From Friedmanniella luteola (lineage in GTDB: Bacteria > Actinomycetota > Actinomycetes > Propionibacteriales > Propionibacteriaceae), in NCBI RefSeq assembly GCF_900105065.1, contig NZ_LT629749.1:3100001-3164000 (forward strand): a DNA stretch of 64,000 nucleotides. The letters run 5' to 3'. Below are positions 41,427-49,127 of the stretch, piece by piece (position 1 is the first letter of the stretch; each line of letters opens with the position of its first letter). A program made the translations under genes and the position numbers. The notes under the pieces were generated by a model that worked only from the letters and a program-made list of their open reading frames with translations, had not been told where the DNA came from and searched no databases.

Positions 41427-43595
41427 ATGGAGAGCCATGGGCGTCTCCAAGGTTCGGGGGCTTGGCGATTCGGTGTTTTCAGCGCGATCACAGGGCTCGT
41501 CTCCCTGGTGCTAGCTGCGCTGCTGTCGAGTGACCTCCCGGCCGAGGTCAGGACCCTCATCAGCGGCTGCGCCCTGGTCGGCGTCGGCCTGACCGCCTGC
41601 ATCTCGTGCCGCTACCGGGCCACGCGCAGCATCGGCCTCCGGCGACGGGCCTACCACCTCTGGTCGCTGGCCTGCCTGAGCGCGGCGCTGGGCAACCTGG
41701 GCCTGATGCTCAACGGCGCGCAGCGCGACCGCCAGACCATCTCCGCCAGCGACATCACGCTGCTCGCGACGCTGCTGCTGGCCGCGGCCGGCGTCATCAC
41801 CTTCCCGCTGGCCCGCCGTCGGGGCACCGACCTCGTCCGCATGCTGCTGGACGGGGTCGTCGTCGGTGGCTCGATCCTGGCCGTGGTGTCCATCCGCACC
41901 TGGTCGCAGGTCGCCGCGATGGACCCGGTCGTCGCCGTGGTCAACCTCATCGCCCCGGTCATCGACATCGTGGTCGCCACCTTGGCGACGCTGCTGTTCA
42001 TGCGCAGCGCGCGCGGTGACCGGTCGGTCCTCGGCGCGACCGCCATCGGTTTCACCCTGTACGCCATCTCGGACCTGCTGTACGCACTCCGGCTGGTCGG
42101 CACCGGGAGCTTCGAGCTGGGCACCCCCGTCGACCTCGGCTGGATGGCCGGCTACGCGTTGATCGCGTGGTCGGTGGCCAACGCCTCCACCCCCGACGCC
42201 CGCCAGGACGAGGGGCAGGTCGAGAGCTCCCCGGTCATCGGGACGGCCACCGTCTTCACCGTCTTCCTGCTGGCCGCCCTGCTCAGCCTCGTCGGCGTCG
42301 AGGAGGTCCGCGTCAACTTCGTCTCAGGGGTGCTCTGGGCGGTCGTGCTGCTCGCCGTGCTGGGGAGGCAGTTCTTCCTCGTCATCGACAACGAGCAGCT
42401 GCGCCGCACCCTCGAGCAGCGGGTGGTCGAGCGGACCCGCTCGTTGCGGCAGGTGACCCGGCAGAGCGACCTGCTGGTCAACTCCGTGGGGGACGGCATC
42501 TACGGCGTCGACCGCTTCGGCCTGATCACGTTCGTCAACCCGGCGGCCGCGGACGCGCTGGGCTACGAGGCGCTCGAGCTGATCGGGCACGACGCGCACG
42601 CCACGTTCCACGCCCCCGCACCCAGCGGCGTGTCCTACCCGGCGGACAGCTGCTACATCGTGGAGGCGATCCGCGACGGCCTGGTCACCAGCGCCGAGGA
42701 GGACAGCTACCTGCGCGCCGACGGGCTGGAGATCCCCGTCGAGGTGACGGCGACCCCGCTGACCGACGACGGGGCCACCCTCGGCGCGGTCGTGGTGTTC
42801 CGCGACGTCACGCAGCGCCGGGAGGTCGACCGGCTCAAGAACGAGTTCGTCTCGATGGTCAGCCACGAGCTGCGCACGCCGCTGACCGCGATCCGCGGCT
42901 CCCTCGGCCTGCTGGCGGGCGGGGCGCTGGGCGCGCTGACGCCGGCGGCCAGCCGGATGGTGGACATCGCCCTGGTCAGCAGCGAACGGCTCACCCGGCT
43001 CATCAACGAGATCCTCGACCTGGAGCGGATGGAGGCCGGCGCCCTGCCGATGGAGCTGCACGACCTCCCGGCGGCCGGCCTGGTGCGGACCGCCCTCGAG
43101 CAGGCGTCGGTGCTGGCCACCGAGGCCGGCGTGGCGCTGCGGGTGGTCCACGCCGAGGGCGTGGTGCGGGCCGACGAGGACCGCGTCGTGCAGACCCTGC
43201 TGAACCTGCTCGGCAACGCCATCAAGTTCTCCGACCCCGGCCAGGAGGTGACGGTGCAGAGCGTGCGGCGGGGCAGCTTCGTCGAGTTCGAGGTCTCCGA
43301 CTCCGGCCGCGGGATCCCCGAGGACAAGCTGGACGCCGTGTTCGCCCGCTTCCAGCAGGTCGACTCCTCCGACGCCCGGGAGAAGGGCGGCTCCGGGCTG
43401 GGGCTGGCCATCAGCCGGAGCATCGTCGAGCGGCTCGGCGGCCGGATCTGGGCGCGGAACAACGACGACGGCGGAGCGGCCTTCCGCTTCACCCTGCCCG
43501 CGTCCCTGGCGGCCCCGCACGCCAGCCCGCCCCGCACCGCCGAGGCCGCCCTCCAGGCCCGCGACCGCGTGCCCGACCCGGCCCCCGCCGGGTGA
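41427..43595 (+). CDS. Membrane PAS histidine kinase
   Basis: 722 residues. About ten N-terminal hydrophobic helices (10-330) form a membrane sensor, followed by a coiled linker and a PAS domain (about 350-470: DGIYGVDRFGLITFVNPAA). The HisKA dimerisation domain has His480 in SMVSHELRTPL, and the HATPase domain carries N, G1 and G2 boxes (LLNLLGNAIKF, DSGRGIPEDK, GGSGLGLAIS). A -10-like TAGCGT lies 8 bases before the ATG. The signal is unknown. It heads the locus with the arginine decarboxylase and OmpR regulator. Confidence 0.93.
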   Translation: MESHGRLQGSGAWRFGVFSAITGLVSLVLAALLSSDLPAEVRTLISGCALVGVGLTACISCRYRATRSIGLRRRAYHLWSLACLSAALGNLGLMLNGAQRDRQTISASDITLLATLLLAAAGVITFPLARRRGTDLVRMLLDGVVVGGSILAVVSIRTWSQVAAMDPVVAVVNLIAPVIDIVVATLATLLFMRSARGDRSVLGATAIGFTLYAISDLLYALRLVGTGSFELGTPVDLGWMAGYALIAWSVANASTPDARQDEGQVESSPVIGTATVFTVFLLAALLSLVGVEEVRVNFVSGVLWAVVLLAVLGRQFFLVIDNEQLRRTLEQRVVERTRSLRQVTRQSDLLVNSVGDGIYGVDRFGLITFVNPAAADALGYEALELIGHDAHATFHAPAPSGVSYPADSCYIVEAIRDGLVTSAEEDSYLRADGLEIPVEVTATPLTDDGATLGAVVVFRDVTQRREVDRLKNEFVSMVSHELRTPLTAIRGSLGLLAGGALGALTPAASRMVDIALVSSERLTRLINEILDLERMEAGALPMELHDLPAAGLVRTALEQASVLATEAGVALRVVHAEGVVRADEDRVVQTLLNLLGNAIKFSDPGQEVTVQSVRRGSFVEFEVSDSGRGIPEDKLDAVFARFQQVDSSDAREKGGSGLGLAISRSIVERLGGRIWARNNDDGGAAFRFTLPASLAAPHASPPRTAEAALQARDRVPDPAPAG

Positions 43596-43702
43596 GGCGA
43601 CCGTCCAGCCCTCTCCCGTCGAGCCCGCCCCCGCCGACCCGCACCGCCGCGGAGCGCCGTGCCACCCGCCCCGACAAGCCCTCAGCCCCCCAGGAGGACA
43701 CC

Positions 43703-44281
43703 GTGCCGTCATCGCAGGTCCAGGTCTCGACCCCACCAGCCCCCGACCACCGGGCCGGGCACCCCGCGCTGACGCAGCTGCGGATCCGGATGAGCAGCAG
43801 CCGGGCGGAAGGGCCCACGAGGCTGGCGGCCTTCGACGCCGCGCTGGTGGCCGCCGGCCTGGCGAACTTCAACCTGCTGCCGCTCAGCTCGGTGATCCCC
43901 GTCGGGGCCGCCGTCGACGTCGTGCCCCCGGCTGACCAGCTCAAGGGCCGTCACGGCGACCTCCTGTACTGCGTCTACGCCGCCTCCTACGCCACCACCC
44001 CGGGCGCCCAGGCCTGGGCGGGGATGGCCTGGGCCCTCCAGACCGACGGTTCGGGCGCGGGGCTGTTCGTGGAGCACAGCAGCACGACCGAGGCCGACCT
44101 GCACGCGCACCTGGGCGCCACCCTCGGCGCCATGATGGAGAACCGGGAGCAGGACTACGTCGAGGGCGGCCGGCTCGTCGCCTCGGCGACCTGCACCGCG
44201 GCCCCGGTCGCCGCCCTGGTGGTCGCCAGCTACCAGACCGCCGGCTGGCACCCGGCCCCCGTCCCGGGCGCTGCCCGGTGA
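43703..44281 (+). CDS. Pyruvoyl-dependent arginine decarboxylase
   Basis: 192 residues matching the PvlArgDC family, which converts arginine to agmatine and CO2 with a self-made pyruvoyl group. The motifs EGPTRLAAFDAALVAAGLAN, NLLPLSSVIP and LFVEHSS align with archaeal and chlamydial enzymes. Ser62-Ser63 is the expected autocleavage site, Ser63 becoming pyruvoyl. GTG at 43703 follows AGGAGG perfectly spaced. Its stop overlaps the following GNAT-like gene (GTGA). Finding it between kinase and regulator genes is unusual. Confidence 0.85.
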   Translation: MPSSQVQVSTPPAPDHRAGHPALTQLRIRMSSSRAEGPTRLAAFDAALVAAGLANFNLLPLSSVIPVGAAVDVVPPADQLKGRHGDLLYCVYAASYATTPGAQAWAGMAWALQTDGSGAGLFVEHSSTTEADLHAHLGATLGAMMENREQDYVEGGRLVASATCTAAPVAALVVASYQTAGWHPAPVPGAAR

Positions 44282-44868
44282 AGGGCCTCGCCCGCGCCGA
44301 CCGGACCGAGGACCTCGGTCAGCACGGCCAGTGGCGCTTCACCCGGGAGTACCACGTCGAGCCCGGCATGGCGCTGGCCTTCTACGAGCTCTACGAGGCC
44401 GCCTTCGGCCCCCTGCGCACGCGCGCGATGGCCCGGCAGGTGCTGACGGAGGCCGAGTTCGCCACCCAGATGGTCGACGAGGCGGTCATCAAGTACGTGG
44501 CCTGGGACGCCGACGACCGGCCGGTGGGGATGTGCACCATGACCCGCCGGTTGGAGACGGTCCCATGGATCAGCCCCGAGTACTTCGCCGACCGCTACCC
44601 GGAGCAGTGGGCCCGCGACGCGGTCTGGTACTTCGGCTTCGTGCTGACCCACCCCAGCCAGCGGCACGCCCGCTTCCTCGAGCAGATGGTGGAGATCGGC
44701 ATCCGGGACCCGCTCGCCGACCGCGCCGTCTGCGGCTACGACATGTGCGCCTTCAACGTCGACACGCTCCCCCTCGGGCAGCGGCTGGCCGACGCGTTCG
44801 AGCGGGTCACCGGCCACGCGCCGGAGCGCGCCGACGGGCAGTACTACTACACCCTGGACTTCACGTGA
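44278..44868 (+). CDS. GNAT-like N-acyltransferase of unknown substrate
   Basis: 196 residues. The fold pattern suggests a GNAT acyltransferase: YVAWDADDRPVGMCTMTRR (strand-turn-strand), VWYFGFVLTHPSQRHARFLEQMVEIG (CoA-binding-type segment with degenerate motif A) and CGYDMCAFNVDTLPLGQRLADAF. It is translationally coupled to the arginine decarboxylase (GTGA), so agmatine or another arginine-derived amine is a reasonable but unproven acceptor. It is not a close match to any named family I recognise. Confidence 0.55.
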   Translation: MKGLARADRTEDLGQHGQWRFTREYHVEPGMALAFYELYEAAFGPLRTRAMARQVLTEAEFATQMVDEAVIKYVAWDADDRPVGMCTMTRRLETVPWISPEYFADRYPEQWARDAVWYFGFVLTHPSQRHARFLEQMVEIGIRDPLADRAVCGYDMCAFNVDTLPLGQRLADAFERVTGHAPERADGQYYYTLDFT

Positions 44869-44962
44869 GCACCACCCGCCCCGGGCCCGGGTCCGGCCCC
44901 ACGTCGTCCGGTCCCCCCGGGTCCGCCCGCCGCGACGACGTGCCCACCTCCAGAACGGTCGG

Positions 44963-44968
44963 TACCGT
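44963..44968 (+). promoter_or_regulatory. -10 box (TACCGT) of a probable leaderless promoter for the OmpR regulator
   Basis: TACCGT lies 7 bases before ATG 44976, which would let the regulator be made independently of the upstream decarboxylase genes. Confidence 0.4.
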
Positions 44969-44975
44969 CATGAGC

Positions 44976-45836
44976 ATGACCACCGGGTCCTCCCCCACCA
45001 CCCTGCCGAACCAGCCGGCGGGCCGGGTGGCGGTCGTGATCGAGGACGACGCGGACATCCGCAACCTGCTGAGCGCGATCCTCACCCAGGCCGGCTTCAC
45101 CTGCCACGCCAGCGGGACCGGCGCCGAGGGCATCGAGGCGGTGCGGTCCCACCAGCCGATCGTCACGACCCTGGACATCAGCCTGCCCGGCATCGACGGG
45201 TTCGAGGTCGCGCGCCAGATCCGCGCCTTCAGCAGCACCTACATCATCATGCTGTCGGCGCGCGACGAGGAGATCGACACCTTGATGGGGCTCGACGCCG
45301 GGGCCGACGACTACCTCACCAAGCCCTTCCGACCGCGCGAGCTGCGGGCGCGGATCGAGGCCATGCTGCGCCGGTACCACCTGCCCGGGCTGACGGAGTC
45401 CGGCGGACCGGCCCCGGCGGCCGTCCCCGCGGCGGCCCCGGGCGCCGCACCGGGCGGCGGGACGGCCGCCGTCGACGACCACGACGACGAGGCCGGCTGG
45501 CTGGAGCACAACGGGCTCCGGATCAACGAGGAGATGTGGCTCTGCGACGTCGACGGCTCGACCGTCGAGCTCACCCGCAGCGAGTTCGACCTGCTGCTGG
45601 CGATCATGCAAGGGGCCCGCCGGGTCATCAGCAAGGACGCCCTCGCCCTGGAGCTGCGCGGCGACTACGCCACCACCGGCTACGTGTCCGACTCCGACAA
45701 GCGGGCGGTCGAGGTGCACATGGCCAACCTGCGCCGCAAGCTGAACGACCCGGTCGGCGCGCCCCGGTTCATCGAGACTGTGCGCGGGGTGGGCTACCGG
45801 TTGGCCGACGCCCGCCGCTCCACCGCCCGTCGCTGA
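44976..45836 (+). CDS. OmpR-family response regulator
   Basis: 286 residues from ATG 44976; a GTG at 44865 overlapping the previous stop would add 37. The receiver domain has EDDAD, phospho-acceptor Asp67 in LDISLPGIDGF and Lys116 in YLTKPF. A long Ala/Pro/Gly linker (about 140-175) leads to a winged-helix DNA-binding domain with ELTRSEFDLLLAIM, KRAVEVHMANLRRKL and RFIETVRGVGYRL. It is the likely transcriptional output of the locus. Confidence 0.93.
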   Translation: MTTGSSPTTLPNQPAGRVAVVIEDDADIRNLLSAILTQAGFTCHASGTGAEGIEAVRSHQPIVTTLDISLPGIDGFEVARQIRAFSSTYIIMLSARDEEIDTLMGLDAGADDYLTKPFRPRELRARIEAMLRRYHLPGLTESGGPAPAAVPAAAPGAAPGGGTAAVDDHDDEAGWLEHNGLRINEEMWLCDVDGSTVELTRSEFDLLLAIMQGARRVISKDALALELRGDYATTGYVSDSDKRAVEVHMANLRRKLNDPVGAPRFIETVRGVGYRLADARRSTARR

Positions 45837-45857
45837 CCTCCCGCACCGCCGGACGCG

Positions 45858-45893
45858 ACCGACGGCCGGGTCCTCCCGGACCGGGCCGTCGGT
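45858..45893. terminator. Hairpin between convergent regulator and HPt-like genes
   Basis: Arms 45858-45873 and 45878-45893 (ACCGACGGCC core) pair over 16 bp with a single mismatch and a 4-base loop, between convergent genes. There is no T tract. Confidence 0.7.
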
Positions 45894-45907
45894 GTCATCC
45901 GTGCGGT

Positions 45908-46345
45908 CTACGCGACCGGCTCGCCGAGGCGCCGGGCGACCTCGGCCGCCTCGACGGCCATCCGTGCGGTGAGCGTCTCGAGCTCCTCGGTGCCGCCTCC
46001 CTCCAGGGCCGTCCGCAGCTGGCGGACGGCGGCGGCGAGCCCGCTCGCCCCCACCATCGCACTGCTCGACTCCAGGCTGAGCAGCGCGACGTGCGCCGGT
46101 TCCACCTCGTGGTCCACGACCAGGCGTTCGATGGTGGCCACGCGCCCGTCGAGCAGGTCCAGGTAGTCCTGCCGGAAGCAGGCCATCATGTCCTGCTCCT
46201 GCGGCGTCATCTGCCACTCGCGGGTAGGAGCGGCCGGCCGCGACGCCTGGGGCGCCTCGGCCGACCGGTCCCGCGGCCCGTGCGGGTGGACGGACCGCTC
46301 CCCGTGCGACAGGTCGGGACCGTTCCCGGCCTCCCCTGCCGGCAT
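45908..46345 (-). CDS. HPt-like protein lacking the phospho-acceptor histidine
   Basis: 145 residues. After a variable N-terminus, a four-helix HPt-like domain runs from about residue 50. The pattern LLSLESSSAMVGASGLA fits HPt spacing (HxLxxSxxxxG) but has Leu89 where His is expected, so phosphotransfer through this site is impossible. It may bind a receiver or kinase without phosphorylation. ATG at 46345 follows GGGGAG and shares TGATG with the end of an upstream small frame. Confidence 0.65.
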   Translation of the reverse strand: MPAGEAGNGPDLSHGERSVHPHGPRDRSAEAPQASRPAAPTREWQMTPQEQDMMACFRQDYLDLLDGRVATIERLVVDHEVEPAHVALLSLESSSAMVGASGLAAAVRQLRTALEGGGTEELETLTARMAVEAAEVARRLGEPVA

Positions 46346-46668
46346 CAGGCGCTCCCCCGAGTCGACCTGACACCCGGACCACGACCGGTCCCCCCGACCG
46401 GACCGCGGCCCCGCACCTGGCTCGTCCTCGCGGACGAGCCGTTGCCCAGAGGGGAGTCCAGCGGCTGGGCCGGACTCCTCCCTGGCGACCGCAGCAGCGC
46501 CTGCCCTGGCTCCCCCGAACCGGGCCGCGCTGGCGACCACCTCTGCTCGACCCCGTGCACCCGTCCCTCGCCGTGACCGGCCGCGTCCCCTCGGGCGCCG
46601 ACCAGCGGTCCGGACCGGACTGCCAGGGCACCAGGGCGCTCGACCAGCCGGCCTGCCATGGTGTCCAT
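46345..46668 (-). CDS. Possible small Arg/Gly-rich protein coupled to the HPt-like gene
   Basis: A 107-codon frame beginning at ATG 46668, with a perfect AGGAGG 7 bases upstream (46681-46676) and ending in TGATG, its TGA sharing an A with the HPt-like start. Composition is Arg/Gly/Pro-rich with no Lys and no recognisable domain, so a chance open frame is possible. The translation signals are its main support. If it is not coding, this stretch is an unusually long leader for the HPt-like gene. Confidence 0.35.
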   Translation of the reverse strand: MDTMAGRLVERPGALAVRSGPLVGARGDAAGHGEGRVHGVEQRWSPARPGSGEPGQALLRSPGRSPAQPLDSPLGNGSSARTSQVRGRGPVGGTGRGPGVRSTRGSA

Positions 46669-46862
46669 CTGCAGTCCTCCTCGATGTGCACAGGGCCTGA
46701 GGCCCTGGATCAGGACTCCCCCAGTCCCGACATGGAGGAGTCTGCTGGGAGCGTCTCTGCCCGTTCTCGGTATTGGGGCAGGTAATCCTCAGGATTGGCT
46801 CAAGATCACCTTGTCACGACGCCCGGGGGCGGCGCCAACCGGGACGTGGTGGACTGCTGCCC
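46669..46862. other. Divergent intergenic region with a short inverted repeat
   Basis: About 194 bases between the small leftward frame and the rightward SDR gene. AATCC-TCA-GGATT (46784-46796) is a 5-bp inverted repeat in a locally AT-richer patch containing GGTATTGGGG, a possible promoter for the SDR gene. Nothing else was recognised. Confidence 0.35.
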
Positions 46863-47843
46863 ATGCGCATCGCGGTGATCGGCGGCTCCGGCCACATCGG
46901 CTCCTTCCTGCTGCCCCGGCTGGTCCGGGCCGGCCACGAGGTCCTCAACCTCAGCCGGGGCGGGTCCCGGCCCTACACCGACGACCCGGCCTGGGCCGAG
47001 GTCCGGGCTGTGGCGGTGGACCGGCACGCCGAGGACGCGGACGGCACCTTCGGGGCGCGGGTCGCCGGGCTGGAGGCGGACGTCGTCGTCGACCTCATCT
47101 GCTTCACCCCCGCCTCGGCCGTGGCCCTCGTCGACGCCCTCCGGGGCCGCACCGGTCACCTGCTGCACTGCGGCTCGATCTGGATGCACGGACCCAGCTC
47201 CCGCATCCCGCTGACGGAGGACGACGAGCGGCACCCCGTCGGGGAGTACGGCGTCGGCAAGGACGCGATCGCCCGGCTGCTGCAGGAGGAGACGGCGGCT
47301 GGCGGGCTGCCCACGACGTCCCTGCACCCGGGCCACATCAGCGGCCCCGGGTGGGCGCCGATCACCCCGCTGGGCAACCTCGACCACGGCGTGTGGGAGC
47401 GGCTGGCGCGCGGTGAGGAGGTGCTGGTGCCGGGCACCGGGTCGGAGCTGCTGCACCACGTGCACGCCGACGACGTCGCGGTGGCCTTCCAGCTGGCCCT
47501 CGAGCAGCCGGCCGCGGCGCACGGCGAGGTCTTCCACGCCACGGCGGCGCGGGCGATGACCGTCCGCGGCCTGCTGGAGGTGGCGGCCGGCTGGTTCGAC
47601 CGGGAGCCGGTCACCCGCACCGTCGGCTGGGACGAGTTCCGGGCGGCCACCCCCACGGCGTTCGCCGAGCAGAGCTGGGACCACCTGTGGCGCAGCCAGT
47701 TCGCCTCGCCCGCGAAGGCGGGCCGACTGCTCGGGTTCACCCCTGGCGAGCCCGACGTCGCCGTCCGGGAGGGCGTGGAGTGGCTGCGCCGGCACGGTGA
47801 CCTGCAGCACCTCGGGGCCCCACCCGCTCGTGACCTTGTGTAA
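46863..47843 (+). CDS. NAD(P)-dependent epimerase/dehydratase (extended SDR)
   Basis: 326 residues. Rossmann motif MRIAVIGGSGHIGSFLLPRL at the start and the Tyr-Lys pair in GEYGVGKDAIARLL; LHPGHISGPGW follows. Extended SDRs act on nucleotide sugars or related substrates. The exact reaction is not determinable. It lies 22 bases before an aldo/keto reductase gene and may share its transcript. Confidence 0.85.
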   Translation: MRIAVIGGSGHIGSFLLPRLVRAGHEVLNLSRGGSRPYTDDPAWAEVRAVAVDRHAEDADGTFGARVAGLEADVVVDLICFTPASAVALVDALRGRTGHLLHCGSIWMHGPSSRIPLTEDDERHPVGEYGVGKDAIARLLQEETAAGGLPTTSLHPGHISGPGWAPITPLGNLDHGVWERLARGEEVLVPGTGSELLHHVHADDVAVAFQLALEQPAAAHGEVFHATAARAMTVRGLLEVAAGWFDREPVTRTVGWDEFRAATPTAFAEQSWDHLWRSQFASPAKAGRLLGFTPGEPDVAVREGVEWLRRHGDLQHLGAPPARDLV

Positions 47844-47865
47844 CGAAGGTGTCACGCTAGGGGGC

Positions 47866-48837
47866 ATGGAGTACACCCACCTCGGCCGTACCGGCCTCAG
47901 CGTCTCGCGTCTCTGCCTCGGCACCATGAACTTCGGTCCGCAGACCGAGGAGACGGTCGCCCACGGCATCATGGACACCGCCCACGCGCAGGGCGTCAAC
48001 TTCTTCGACACCGCGAACGGCTACGGCGGCGAGGGCCACCGCGGCTGGACCGAGGAGATCATCGGTCGGTGGTTCGCCCAGGGCGGCGACCGTCGCGAGA
48101 AAACCGTGCTGGCCACGAAGGTCTACGGCGACATGGGCACCTGGCCCAACGAGGGCAAGCTCTCCGCCCTCAACATCCGCCGGGCCCTGGACGCCAGCCT
48201 CAAGCGGCTGCAGACCGACTACGTCGACGTCTACCAGTTCCACCACATCGACCGGAACACCCCCTGGGACGAGATCTGGCAGGCGATCGACGTCGCCATC
48301 ACGCAGGGCAAGATCCTCTACGCCGGCAGCAGCAACTTCGCCGGCTGGCACATCGCGCAGGCCCAGGCCGCCGCCGAGAAGCGGAACAGCGTCGGGCTGG
48401 TCAGCGAGCAGTCGCTCTACAACCTGCTGGTCCGCGACATCGAGCTCGAGGTGATCCCGGCGGCCGAGCACTACGGCCTCGGCATCATCCCCTGGTCGCC
48501 CCTGCAGGGCGGGCTGCTGGGCGGTGTGGTCAAGAAGACCGAGGAGGGCAAGCGGCGCCTCGAGGGCCGCTCCGCCCAGAGCCTGGAGGAGCACCGCGAC
48601 CAGCTGACGGCGTACGAGGACTTCGCCGAGCAGCTCGGTCACCAGCCCGGCGACCTGGCGCTGGCGTGGCTGCTGCACCAGAAGGCGGTCACGGCCCCCA
48701 TCATCGGGCCGCGCACCCCGGAGCAGTTCGACGGCGCCCTGCGGGCCGTCGAGATCCGGCTGGACGACGCCGCCCTCGCGCGGCTCGACGAGATCTTCCC
48801 GGGCCACAAGACCGCCCCGGAGGACTACGCCTGGTAG
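47866..48837 (+). CDS. Aldo/keto reductase
   Basis: A 323-residue NADPH-dependent TIM-barrel reductase. The catalytic tetrad is visible: Asp and Tyr in FFDTANGYG, Lys in VLATKVYG and His in YQFHHID. The N-terminal GRTGLSVSRLCLGTMNFG and SNFAGWHIAQA match the group related to potassium-channel beta subunits and YajO/YghZ enzymes. It reduces carbonyl compounds; the substrate is unknown. A very strong hairpin ends the transcript. Confidence 0.92.
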   Translation: MEYTHLGRTGLSVSRLCLGTMNFGPQTEETVAHGIMDTAHAQGVNFFDTANGYGGEGHRGWTEEIIGRWFAQGGDRREKTVLATKVYGDMGTWPNEGKLSALNIRRALDASLKRLQTDYVDVYQFHHIDRNTPWDEIWQAIDVAITQGKILYAGSSNFAGWHIAQAQAAAEKRNSVGLVSEQSLYNLLVRDIELEVIPAAEHYGLGIIPWSPLQGGLLGGVVKKTEEGKRRLEGRSAQSLEEHRDQLTAYEDFAEQLGHQPGDLALAWLLHQKAVTAPIIGPRTPEQFDGALRAVEIRLDDAALARLDEIFPGHKTAPEDYAW

Positions 48838-48862
48838 GTCGTCGCGACCCCGCCCGGACAGC

Positions 48863-48900
48863 CGTGTGCCTCCCACCCCTGCCGGGGTGGGAGGCACACG
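48863..48900. terminator. Perfect 17-bp hairpin after the aldo/keto reductase
   Basis: Arms 48863-48879 (CGTGTGCCTCCCACCCC) and 48884-48900 are exact complements with a TGCC loop, 25 bases after the stop. No T tract follows. Confidence 0.8.
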
Positions 48901-49032
48901 TGCTCCCGAGCGCTGCGCCGTGTCCGGCCCGGCCGGGGCGTCGGGTCGCGTCCGTGCTCCCTCCCCCAGGGGCGAGCTCCGGACGCGGACCCGATCGGCG
49001 ACCGGCCGCCGAGGTGGCCCCGCCGGCGACTG

Positions 49033-49042
49033 AAATCGATTT
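49033..49042. promoter_or_regulatory. AAATCGATTT palindrome in a GC-rich gap (LacI-type half-sites)
   Basis: TGAAATCGATTTTA contains a perfect 10-base palindrome with a central CG, like operators of LacI-family repressors. It lies between the ends of two convergent genes rather than at a promoter. Nearby (49073-49111) nested inverted repeats CCGTGTCC/GGACACGG and GGTCA/TGACC may terminate the helicase transcript. Confidence 0.3.
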
Positions 49043-49127
49043 TAGGTGCTGCCGCGCACGGGTTGTCGAGACCCGTGTCCGCTTCCGGTCAGTGACCAGT
49101 AGTGGACACGGCCTGGACGCGCGGGGG

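Noticed and set aside
46741-46862. Riboswitch upstream of the SDR gene
   Set aside because: Only a short 5-bp inverted repeat is present and no known riboswitch consensus was recognised.
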